NCBI RefSeq assembly: GCF_000497045.1
Contig: NW_015961949.1
Location: forward strand, 62,001 to 126,000
Length of the DNA: 64,000 bases
Reading direction: 5' to 3'
Origin: Kalmanozyma brasiliensis GHG001
Lineage: Eukaryota; Basidiomycota; Ustilaginomycetes; Ustilaginales
This document shows, in pieces, positions 10,101-18,918 of this stretch. Within the stretch, counting starts at the first letter, position 1; each line of letters begins with the position of its first letter. Below the pieces are notes generated by a model. That model saw only the letters and a program-made list of their open reading frames with translations. It did not search any database and was not told the origin of the DNA. The position numbers and the translations under genes are program-made.

Positions 10101-12335
10101 TCAATCCGAATCCGAGTCGGATCCACTCTCGTCCGACGAGCTGTCCGAGTGCACCAGATCGTCGTGCCCACCAGCAGGTCCGCCCGCAGAGCCAGCCGCC
10201 TCGCTGTTGCCGAATTGCTCCAGCTGTTGCTGCAAACGAGCGATCCTCTCGGCCTCCTCGCCTTCATCCAGGTTCTTCTTCTTGATGCCTCCCGTGCCAC
10301 GCTTGCGCCCATCCAACGGCGCCGATTTGCTGTTCTTGTTGGCCGCGGGCGCCGCCTTTTTGGGCCGCACCACATACTTGTACAGCTTGTACAGCGTTCG
10401 AGGCGACAGCTCGTCAATGTCGAGCTCAATCTCCTCCTCGTCGTTCTGGTTTGGCGGCTTGTCTTCGTTGATGATGCGAATCGCACCGTCCAGACGCTCT
10501 TCCGACAGCTCCGTGATCTTGGCTGCGAGCTCCTCCTTTTGCTCGTACGTGACGTTGCGGATATCTTCGTCGCTGTTGTCGTCCCTTTTGCTCGAGCTCG
10601 CCTTCTTGTTGCTCGACGATGGCTTCTTCTTCTGCGAAGCAGCCGCCGACTTGGCCTTCTTCGCAGGCACGTAATCAGCCGCCGCCGAAGGGCTGCCCGT
10701 TGCCTTGGCTTTGGTCTTCTTCTTGCTGGATGCGCCGCTCTCGGATGCCTTCCTCTTGGTGCCAGCGCCCTTGCTCTTGCTCTTCTTGGAACGCCCCGAG
10801 CTGGCGTAGCTCTCCTGCAGCGTTGCTAGCATCATCTTGGTGTTGGCAATGAGGTCCGTGTTCTGGTTCTTGGCTCCCTCCAGCATAGCGAGCGTAGAAG
10901 CAAGCTGCGAGATCTGGTCTTGCAGCGTCGCCAAGAAGGCCGGATCCACGTCGTCCTCGTCGTCCTCTGCATCCTCGTCCTCATCCACATCGCTCTCCTC
11001 GTAGTCCGGAAGAGGGGCCGGGGCGGGCTTGCGCGCGAACTTCTCTTCGTAGACCGCCTTGAGCTGCTCGCCCAGGTTGTACACGTCGGTACCAGGCGGA
11101 TTGAAGGTGAAGCAGTTCTGGAAGAGCAGCTGCATGTCTGCATTGAACTCGTCCGCATCGGCATAGACGCCGGATCGGATGTTCTTCTGGACATCGCGCA
11201 GAGCGATCGGCTTCTTGATCATTTGAAAGTAGGCGGGCGCCCAATCGAAGTCCATCGTGGGCTGGTCGTAGAACACCCAAGCGGCGTTCTGGTAGCTGGG
11301 CTTGAGCAGGTCGTCGATGATCCTGGTGCAGAAGCGCAATTCGTCCTGAGCCACCTTGGCATAGTGAGCCTGCTCGCGTGCCGAGAGACTGCCGCGCTTC
11401 TTGGCGACCTTGCGTTGCGCGGCTTTGCGCATCTCGGAAGACGAACTCTGCGGCTCGTTGGCGTAGGGAAGATCCTTGGGAGGGGGAGGGTGGATCTCCC
11501 TCTTGGGGCGACCGCCGACATCAGAGGAGGAACGTCGGATGGTGGGCACAGGGTTGGACGGGCGGCGTTGACGCGCGGCGGGAGACTCCTGTGCTGCGGG
11601 GGTGGTAGCTGCGGGTACGTCGGACATGTACTTGTCGAAAGCGTGCTCGAGGACTCGTGCATTGGCAGTGTAAGGGCTGGCGGGCCCGTTGAAGGTGGCG
11701 CAGTTGTAAAACACTTGGCGAACATCGGCCTCGAAGTCGTGCATGCGTCGATAGACGTCTTTGGACGGGTCAAGGCCCCATTGCGGAGCGGACTTGGCCT
11801 TGTCGCCTGGCTTTGAATTGGGCTTGAGCACGAGCGCGGTGAGAGCAAGCTTGATATCGATGGTGCCAAAGTCCATGGGTTTGGAGATGATCTGCGGATA
11901 CTGGGGGATGCCAAGGGCGACGGGATCAACGGGAGCGAGGAAGGCGATAGCCTCGCGTCGACTCTTGAGAGATTTGAGAGTGCTCTGTGCAAATTTGAGT
12001 TGAGCCGTGGTGATCTCCATGGGACCATCGTAAGGCTTGATATCGACGACAGCGACGTCGTTCTGCTGCGGGGCCGATGTGGCTGAAAGTGCCTGTTGGG
12101 AGCGTGCCTGCTCCTGCGATACGAGTGCGACGGGCTGGACGCCTACGCTCGAGATGGGCTCTGCAGTAGGCGGCACGAGGGGCGCTTCGACGGATTCGAG
12201 CTTGGCAGGATGTGACTGGAAGCTGGCAGGCGCATCGTGGTTGGCCTCGACCTTGGGAGTTGGTTCGTAGACCGAGGAGGATGGTGCGTATGCATGACCG
12301 TTGGCGGGAGCGCCGTTGAAGTAAGCGTCAGACAT
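10101..12335 (-). CDS. BDF1: BET-family double bromodomain protein (Bdf1/BRD-like)
   Basis: A 744-residue single-exon nuclear protein with two bromodomains and a C-terminal NET (extra-terminal) domain, the full BET architecture. BET proteins bind acetylated histone H4 tails and recruit transcription machinery (TFIID in yeast). Bromodomain 1 spans about residues 107-235 and carries the acetyl-lysine-contacting Asn in FYNCATFNG. Bromodomain 2 spans about 335-433 with the equivalent Asn in FQNCFTFNPPG. An acidic stretch, a coiled region and Lys-rich segments follow. The NET domain lies at about 598-656 (LSPRTLYKLYKYV), before a Ser/Asp-rich tail. The start ATG at 12335 is the only sensible one. 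Fungal BET genes are essential or nearly so. Confidence 0.95.
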   Translation of the reverse strand: MSDAYFNGAPANGHAYAPSSSVYEPTPKVEANHDAPASFQSHPAKLESVEAPLVPPTAEPISSVGVQPVALVSQEQARSQQALSATSAPQQNDVAVVDIKPYDGPMEITTAQLKFAQSTLKSLKSRREAIAFLAPVDPVALGIPQYPQIISKPMDFGTIDIKLALTALVLKPNSKPGDKAKSAPQWGLDPSKDVYRRMHDFEADVRQVFYNCATFNGPASPYTANARVLEHAFDKYMSDVPAATTPAAQESPAARQRRPSNPVPTIRRSSSDVGGRPKREIHPPPPKDLPYANEPQSSSSEMRKAAQRKVAKKRGSLSAREQAHYAKVAQDELRFCTRIIDDLLKPSYQNAAWVFYDQPTMDFDWAPAYFQMIKKPIALRDVQKNIRSGVYADADEFNADMQLLFQNCFTFNPPGTDVYNLGEQLKAVYEEKFARKPAPAPLPDYEESDVDEDEDAEDDEDDVDPAFLATLQDQISQLASTLAMLEGAKNQNTDLIANTKMMLATLQESYASSGRSKKSKSKGAGTKRKASESGASSKKKTKAKATGSPSAAADYVPAKKAKSAAASQKKKPSSSNKKASSSKRDDNSDEDIRNVTYEQKEELAAKITELSEERLDGAIRIINEDKPPNQNDEEEIELDIDELSPRTLYKLYKYVVRPKKAAPAANKNSKSAPLDGRKRGTGGIKKKNLDEGEEAERIARLQQQLEQFGNSEAAGSAGGPAGGHDDLVHSDSSSDESGSDSDSD

Positions 12336-13700
12336 GTTGGCTGAAGAAGTGGGTCGATGAGGTGCGTAGCGTGCAGAAGCGAGGGACCAGACAGAAGCAG
12401 CGGATTTTCGGAATCGCCCTTGTTCTCTGCTTAAGAGCGGGGTTGAGTATGCGACGTGAGATTCACCGAGGCGAGGGCCGCAGGAGCTTTTGGGAGGGTG
12501 CGGATGGATGACGTGTTGCGAACGGCCGAAAGAATCAACGCTTCATGCACGCCGATGCAATTGAAAAGGTGGATGGATGAGAAAGGCGGTGTCGGATGAA
12601 ACGAGGTTGATGGTGGATGGATGGATGGATGGATGCGATGAGGTGATCCAAGCTGGCTGCTCAGTGCGCGTTACAGAATCAAGAAGAATTCCACTTTTTG
12701 GACTCGACGGACTGACTCTGTTGCCGACGTGTCTTGTCGTAGATTGAAGCCAAAAGGGCAGAGAGAGAGAGGGAGAGTTGGGAGGGAAAGGAAGGTCGCC
12801 TGAACGCGTCGTCTTCAAATACTTGTCGAGCCATTTCGGATTTCGACCCTTTTCCTAAATGCGCTCGGCTGAGCCTCTCTCTCTCTCCCCTCCGTCCGCG
12901 AGCGGAGCGACACGCTCGCCCACCGTCACGCGCAGAGTGACTCTCCAATCGCTGATGAGACGGGCCAGACCCTCCCGATACCCACCGCGAAAAATCTTTT
13001 CAACACTCCTCTGAGAAATTGACATCCTCGCACAGCAGCCGTCGATGTAACAATCTCGGCTCGATTTTCCGATGTGAAAGCTTTCTTTCGAGTCAGCTGC
13101 GGGCCGACGGGATGCTCAGCTCCGATTCCACGCTGGCAACCTATACGCCCTAACACGCTTCGGGAGATGAACTCACGAGACAGTTGAGCTCGCCAAGCAG
13201 GATACATTTCGCAACACGTTGAGTCGCTGGTGTGGTGTCCTGCTCGCCTGCTAGTAAGTTAGCTTGGGCTGAGTCCATGATTGACAGCTGTGAAATGAAA
13301 TCTTCCTCAAATTCGCGCTCTGAGGCTGACTGTGACTGTTCTTGAGCTCTGAAAAAATTAACGCGCTACCGAGCCGCGTTAATCTCCCCGACGGTTCAAG
13401 CTTTTTGATGCGGATTTCAGCTTGGATTTGGCTGGCTCGGACTTGCAAAAGAATCTCATCGCAGCAGCTCCGTCCATCTCTCCCTTCTGCTCATCACACT
13501 ACCATTGGAGCAGTTTCGCACAATCTCGCTGCTGCTGATAACTACAGCAGACAGGTCTAGGTGTAGCTGTACCTTGCAGCGCTCTCGGACCTGGCTCTGC
13601 TCTCATCATACACGGAATCCCTCGACCGCCCAACCAGCGTCATCCCTCGCATTCTCATCTCTACATGAATACTTGAACAACAACATCAACTCTCTTTGTC
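12336..13700. promoter_or_regulatory. divergent intergenic region, BET gene / membrane protein
   Basis: About 1.37 kb between two divergent starts, holding promoters and leaders for both genes. It contains a TGGA tetranucleotide run (12614-12635) and a short TC run near 12874-12888. No gene is supported within it. Confidence 0.45.
12614..12635. repeat. TGGA tetranucleotide microsatellite (~5.5 copies)
   Basis: Direct reading shows TGGA repeated 5.5 times, about 280 bases upstream of the BET start codon. It probably lies in the BET promoter or leader and is likely to vary in length between strains. Confidence 0.9.
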
Positions 13701-15944
13701 ATGGGCATGAATGCGGCCCTTCGCGATAGCTTCGGCTTCATCGCTGATCGTCAGCACCATGTGCCACTTGCACGCGCCAACATCAACATCACTCCGGCCA
13801 ATGCTCTCCAAACCCTCTTTCGACGTCAGAGGGAGACTCCTCTTCCCATCACGCCTGTCTCCATCCTTCGCTCCATGCTTCAGCTAGACGATCTTCAGGC
13901 CCTTCTTTGGGCTTGGACGCTCGTCGGTATCCTTCTCCTTTTCGCCTTCTGGACCAATCCGAGTGAGGCCTCCTTCAGGCCTTTCCTCACCGACCTCGTC
14001 TTTCGCGAGCGCTTGAGGCTGCTCAACCAGGACCAGGATGCCGCCGAATCTCACTCGCAAGCCGATGATGCCGCGGCAGGTACTTCCAGCCCGACCACCG
14101 CTGCGCGCAAGTCGGATACCAACGCTTTCTCGTCTCTGCTCTCCACCGCTTCCTACGCTTCTGGTCCTTTCGCCGTCACTTTTGGTTCCAAAGTTGCGCT
14201 CTCAGTACGCACGCCCCCCTTCCATCGCAAAGATCTTGGATTGCTTTCGATCGTCACCATCTCGCAAAGCATGCCAAGTCGCTCAGTTCATGCCCAACGG
14301 GCAGAGGCATCGCAGCAAAGCACCCGATCCGCCAAAGCGCACGGTGCCATGGATTGCACTTCTCTCTTCATCGGCGCCTTTGGCAAGTGGTGGGTGCTCG
14401 GCTATGGTATCCCAGATCTACCCACAACTGGTCCTTCCAGTCAGCCTCAACCAAGCAAGACGGGTCGAGAAGAGCTCGAGGAAAACATGACCGATGTGAC
14501 AGACTGGGGCATCCTCGACGTCCGGTCGATCGACCCCGAGCCCCAGTCGCGACGAAACTCGATACAGGCATCCAATGGTAGCGTGCAGGACGGCAGCTTT
14601 CACCATTCTTCCCGACGACCATCTGGCCCAGAATCGAACGCTCGCAACGCATCTCCGACACCGCTTGCGACCAAAGAGACCCCTTCTGAAGCTGAGACCG
14701 AAGATTGTCTCAGCATCACAGCATTGGTTTCAAGATCTCAGACCGACATCCTCGAGCTGCAGGAACAGCTCGCTCAGATCAAGAGCGTTTCTGCACGAGC
14801 TTGCGAAGCACTCGAGGTCGACTTGGAAGATGTACGCTCCAGGAAAAAAGAGGAGGAAAGGCTTCGATCCGACATCAAAACCAGGACAAAGGCGTTGGAC
14901 GACAGTAAGAGACAAGTTGAAAGCGGTCGACGAGAAGCAGAAAGGCGATTGAAGACGGCCAATGCCGCTCGGGCTCTCAAACAGGCCAGCATACAGCAGA
15001 GAAAGGACCAGGTGGACATGCTTCACAAACGCCGAGCGGCTCTCGTCACCAAGAAGACCGCCCATGTCGAAAAGCGGCTGCAGCGCTCGGCAGACCTTTC
15101 GGCCCAGATCAGTCAGGCAAAGGCCAGAGCCGATAAGCTCAGGAATGAGATGGACCAGTTACGTCACGACATGCAAGCTGCTGAGGAGCAATTGCAATTC
15201 GAGAGGACCCACCCTCGCGGTGTCCAGGACGGCGACTTCCGAGACCAAGGCCGCATGGACCCATCCGCACACGTCTGGAGCCCGGCGATGGATTACAGCC
15301 ACATGGGAAGCAATGAAGCCATGTACGCTCATCTCGCGTCCACTCCGGATCCACTCGTCGACAGCTTGGCCCGCTTCGAAGAGCGTAATCTCGCTGGTCA
15401 GAGGCTCTTTGGCCCTGGCGCTCACGACACCGATGCCAGTCTGATGGTCAACAAGATGCCGACGGCTCATATGGACGACTACAGTGATCTCGGCACCAGC
15501 GTTCTGCGCAATGCCTTCCGCCGTGCGAATGCCGCCGCTGTCGCCGATGGACGCGAGATACTGCCCAATGCTCCGCAGGGCATTGGCAACCCCTCTTTGC
15601 AGAATGCCTCCAATTTCGAAGCCATCAAGCAAGCCTTCCAGCCCACTCTTGCCACGGAGGAGGACGGTAGACGGTCCTGGTCTGCGTTCGACGTCTGGCA
15701 GTCCGACATCCGCAGCGTTGGTCAACAGAGGACGCAATGGGCCACTGGCGGAGCAAACGGCAGCGCTGACTCGTTGCCCCACTTGGGCTCCAGCAGCGGT
15801 TTCCTGCCCCTCGATCGCAGTAGCAGCGCGGAGCACAGCTTCCAGTCCCAGGGCGATGCGGATCAGACTCGGAACATGTCCAAGGTCAAGAGAGCCTTCC
15901 GATGGCCCTTCCGACCTAGCCAAGTTCAAGACGAGCTGGTCTGA
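13701..15944 (+). CDS. Unassigned membrane-anchored coiled-coil protein
   Basis: A 747-residue single-exon product that I cannot assign to a family. A hydrophobic segment at about residues 70-92 (LLWAWTLVGILLLFAFW) looks like a membrane anchor. A second, weaker hydrophobic patch lies near 220-235 (SLFIGAFGKWWVLGYGIP) with a striking aromatic cluster. About 343-496 is a Lys/Arg/Glu-rich heptad region predicted by eye to be a long coiled coil. The C-terminal third is Ser/Gly-rich and probably disordered. The order anchor, aromatic patch, coiled coil and tail could suit a tethering or scaffold protein, but that is inference. The ATG at 13701 follows a plausible leader; a second ATG lies two codons later. 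Confidence 0.8.
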   Translation: MGMNAALRDSFGFIADRQHHVPLARANINITPANALQTLFRRQRETPLPITPVSILRSMLQLDDLQALLWAWTLVGILLLFAFWTNPSEASFRPFLTDLVFRERLRLLNQDQDAAESHSQADDAAAGTSSPTTAARKSDTNAFSSLLSTASYASGPFAVTFGSKVALSVRTPPFHRKDLGLLSIVTISQSMPSRSVHAQRAEASQQSTRSAKAHGAMDCTSLFIGAFGKWWVLGYGIPDLPTTGPSSQPQPSKTGREELEENMTDVTDWGILDVRSIDPEPQSRRNSIQASNGSVQDGSFHHSSRRPSGPESNARNASPTPLATKETPSEAETEDCLSITALVSRSQTDILELQEQLAQIKSVSARACEALEVDLEDVRSRKKEEERLRSDIKTRTKALDDSKRQVESGRREAERRLKTANAARALKQASIQQRKDQVDMLHKRRAALVTKKTAHVEKRLQRSADLSAQISQAKARADKLRNEMDQLRHDMQAAEEQLQFERTHPRGVQDGDFRDQGRMDPSAHVWSPAMDYSHMGSNEAMYAHLASTPDPLVDSLARFEERNLAGQRLFGPGAHDTDASLMVNKMPTAHMDDYSDLGTSVLRNAFRRANAAAVADGREILPNAPQGIGNPSLQNASNFEAIKQAFQPTLATEEDGRRSWSAFDVWQSDIRSVGQQRTQWATGGANGSADSLPHLGSSSGFLPLDRSSSAEHSFQSQGDADQTRNMSKVKRAFRWPFRPSQVQDELV

Positions 15945-16692
15945 TTTGCTTTGCGACGCCGCTGCCCCTTTGTCCGAGCCCCCTTGAAGCCGACGACCTC
16001 TTGCCCGAACTGCCCGACATGTACTCTGCTGACGCGTTACCCTCTCGTCATCTGGAATAGAAGTCGTCTTGGAGACTCCATCATCTTTGCAAATGAGTTG
16101 CCTGCACGTGCCGACTGTCTGTACCATGGTGGGAGCCATCTGAGAGCCTGCCAGCCTGCCTTCCTCGCGTCCGTCTTCTCACTCTCAGAACCTGAGTTCG
16201 GGTCAGTCAGGTTGCCGTCCCCGATCTCGGCGCTGTCTCAGGCAGTCTTGCAAAGCCCGTTCCGCTCTTGTCGTCAGCATCTCCTATGAGCGCGCTCCAG
16301 TTGCTATTGGCCATGCCACGGACAACGATGCCGCACCTGCGGGCACCGATCAACAGTGTCGCATTGTAGACGACTGACTGTGAGCGAGGCCCAAGGCCTC
16401 CATAACTATGAGCTCGTTGCTTGCGAGGCCGCCCGCCACTTCGAGCGGTGTCACCGCGCGCTCGAGACAGATTAGCTGACCCTCGACCAAAAACGACGTG
16501 GGCATCGCGATTCACGTTGCATCCGTCTCGTCGCAGTGCGTGACGCTTTCTGCGAGACGCTGACTTTAGCGACCGCCTGCCAGCACTGTTCAAGCGTGTC
16601 TTCAGAAACATAATCCAGCTTCTTTACAACAGTTTGATCGTAATTTGGGAAAGTATTTTTCTTGCGCAATTTCAACGCTCTTCAGCAACGAA

Positions 16693-16714
16693 TTTGGGCT
16701 CAGAACAGCCCAAA
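16693..16714. repeat. perfect inverted repeat (8-bp arms)
   Basis: TTTGGGCT (16693-16700) and AGCCCAAA (16707-16714) are exact reverse complements around a 6-base loop. The same TTTGGGCTC motif recurs near 16838. It could form a hairpin or be a palindromic protein-binding site. Confidence 0.7.
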
Positions 16715-16783
16715 CTGCGACCATGCTCCAGAAAGACTGGACACAATCGCACAATGTCATGCCAACTTAATCCGCCCTAAAAT

Positions 16784-16831
16784 TCACAAAACTTAGCTTC
16801 ATTTTGTGATCCTCTTCGCTGCATTTTGTGA
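16784..16831. repeat. inverted plus direct repeat of TTTTGTGA
   Basis: TCACAAAA (16784-16791) is the reverse complement of TTTTGTGA at 16802-16809, and TTTTGTGA occurs again at 16824-16831. The three copies within 48 bases are seen directly; function is unknown. Confidence 0.7.
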
Positions 16832-17172
16832 CCCCCTTTTTTGGGCTCGTTTCCGACCATTTCCAAGCCTCTTGATTGAAACATGCGCCGCTTTAAAGAA
16901 ACACTCCGGAAATGCGGTCAGAAAGCAAGCCCTATCGGTCTCAGTCACATCAAGAATTTGGCTGGTGATGCCAAAAGAAGTGCATAAGTATGTTTTGGCG
17001 TTTTGACTGCGTCGCAAAAAGCCGTCAATATGTCGACAAAATTGGCCCATCCTCAGCCTCCCGCAACGGAAGAGCTGTCTTGAGTGTGGAGGTCAGACCC
17101 GGAAGAGCTGTGCACAGACCTCGAGAAGTGCACGTTGACTACCATCATACCACCTGCCTGGCCCAACAGCAG

Positions 17173-17190
17173 CGACGACGACGACGACGA
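17173..17190. repeat. GAC triplet run
   Basis: About six tandem GAC-type triplets in the presumed leader of the fructosamine kinase gene, 55 bases upstream of its start codon. Confidence 0.8.
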
Positions 17191-17245
17191 ACAAAGACGA
17201 GGGCCAGCACAAGAGCCTATACGAAGCCAACCCATACACGCAAGC

Positions 17246-18898
17246 ATGTCGTTGGACAAGACGCTCGAAACCATCCTGCGGAGCGAATGCGCTCACCTCG
17301 GCACACAGTTCACGTCACGAGGAGGCTCGACGGTGGTGGCACAGCCAAGCGGACGGAGGCTGTTCGCGAAGATCGAGAGCTCAGTGGAGCAGACAGTGGG
17401 AGAAGCGGAGAGTCTCAAGGCAATGGGCGCGGCGCTGAGCGACGACGACGGTAAGGGTGGCGAGGGCAAGCTAACGCCAGAAGTGCATGCATCTGGAAAG
17501 TCGGACGATGGGCGAGCATATCTGATCACGGACTACCTCGATCTCAAGCCGTCGATCAGCAGGAGTGGACAGAAGGTGCTCGGACAGAGGCTAGCGGAGA
17601 TGCACAAGCGGGGCGTCCACCCAGATGGGCGCTTCGGCTTTGGCGTGGCCACCTACTGTGGTGTGACAGTGAGTTGCTCTGCACATGCTTGCACGGCCGC
17701 GCTAGGTATTGGCGGATAGCCGAGTCTGAACAATATCCCTCCCCTGCCTCTTTTACAGCGACAAGAAAACAGCTGGAACACTTCATGGCCCAAGTTCTGG
17801 GCTGATCAGAGGATCGGTGACCTGGTAAACCGAATCAATGCCGACCAGGGAGACCCGGAGCTCAAGGATCTGGAACAGCAAATGCGCGACAGGTAAGTCC
17901 TCTGATACTTCATGGCCATCCGTGCTTCTGTGATGCTGACAGTCTTTGCTTCGAAACGCTGCCAGGGTGTATCCAGTGCTCCTAGCACCGCTCGAAGCGA
18001 AAGTCAAGCCGAGCATCCTGCATGGCGACTTGTGGTGAGTTTGCCCTCGAGCATCTGGGTTGCACAGGGACGATAGACGACTGACCCACGACCGTTCTCT
18101 GCAGGTCTGGGAATGCAGGCACGGTCATGGACACTGGAGAACCGGCGATCTTCGAGTGAGTAGGTGGTAGCGCTCGATCTACCGGGCCCCGCTCGTTTTG
18201 CGATCCTCCTGCTGACCTTGTTGACCCCGTCATCGAACCCTGTTCTTGCTGTGTACAGCCCGTGAGTCCACCATTCACCTAAAGTGTCTGACTCCGAGAC
18301 CTGCTTTGTCTGACACAGCTTACCTTTCATGCAAACCGTAGCTCAAGCTACTATGGCCACAACGAAGCCGAGTGAGTCCAATCCATGCTTCACAACTCGA
18401 TGCTCTTACATGCTTGTTGTCGACCCATCTGACCCATCGCTCGCCACGGTAACGACAGGCTCGGGATCATGAACATGTTCGGAGGCTTCACACGGGACTT
18501 CTTCGACGCTTATCACGCCGTCATCCCGCGGACAGAGCCGTACTACAACGAGAGGCTCCGACTTTACGAGCTCTATCACCAGTGAGTGCTTTCCCGACCG
18601 CATGAGAGGCGTTCTCGGTGACGTATGACGCCGACACTTACATCCTTCCTGACATGTGGACTTGCGCATCGCTCCTTCGCAGTCTCAATCGTAAGTTTGC
18701 TTCACACAATCCGAGCCGCTCACGTGCTCAGCTCGGGGCTCTCCAATCACATTCCGCGCGGACATTCTGACAACAATCCTTTCCTTGATCAATATGATGT
18801 CAGACTTGCTCATGTTCAGGGGAGGCTACAGATCCGGCGCCGTCTCGATCATGCGGTCGCTGATCCAATTCTGCGACAATGTCGACGACGCCAAGTGA
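17246..18898 (+). CDS. Fructosamine/ketosamine-3-kinase (nine exons)
   Basis: Phosphorylates the sugar of glycated lysines (fructosamine/ribulosamine), destabilising the adduct so the amine is repaired; cytosolic. Exons by splice consensus and frame: 17246-17668, 17759-17892, 17966-18034, 18105-18155, 18259-18261, 18342-18371, 18459-18581, 18683-18690, 18804-18898, giving 311 residues (human FN3K 309). Family landmarks: nucleotide-binding Lys in LFAKIE, catalytic loop HGDLWSGN with Asp207, and metal-binding DPSSYYG (Asp226). The C-terminal GGYRSG segment also matches the family. Exon 5 is only 3 nt (CCC, Pro227) and exon 8 only 8 nt. Introns 2-7 are all phase 2. Without the 3-nt exon the protein stays in frame but loses the conserved Pro. 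The stop is 20 bases from that of the convergent HECT gene. Confidence 0.88.
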
Positions 18899-18918
18899 CA
18901 CCATCCCTGTCTGTCTGT

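Larger units (their letters stand above)
15945..17245. other. intergenic with AT-rich inverted-repeat cluster
   Basis: About 1.3 kb between two tandem + strand genes with no confident gene. The part from about 16600 to 17000 is more AT-rich than its surroundings and holds three short perfect inverted repeats, at 16693-16714, 16784-16809 and 16970-16999. The last ~200 bases are the promoter and leader of the fructosamine kinase gene and include a GAC triplet run (17173-17190). Confidence 0.5.

Noticed and set aside
18156..18341. Single-intron model joining fructosamine kinase exon 4 directly to exon 6
   Set aside because: Keeps frame but loses the Pro of the conserved Asp-Pro active-site motif, and ignores a perfect AG-CCC-GT island. 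Kept only as a possible alternative isoform.
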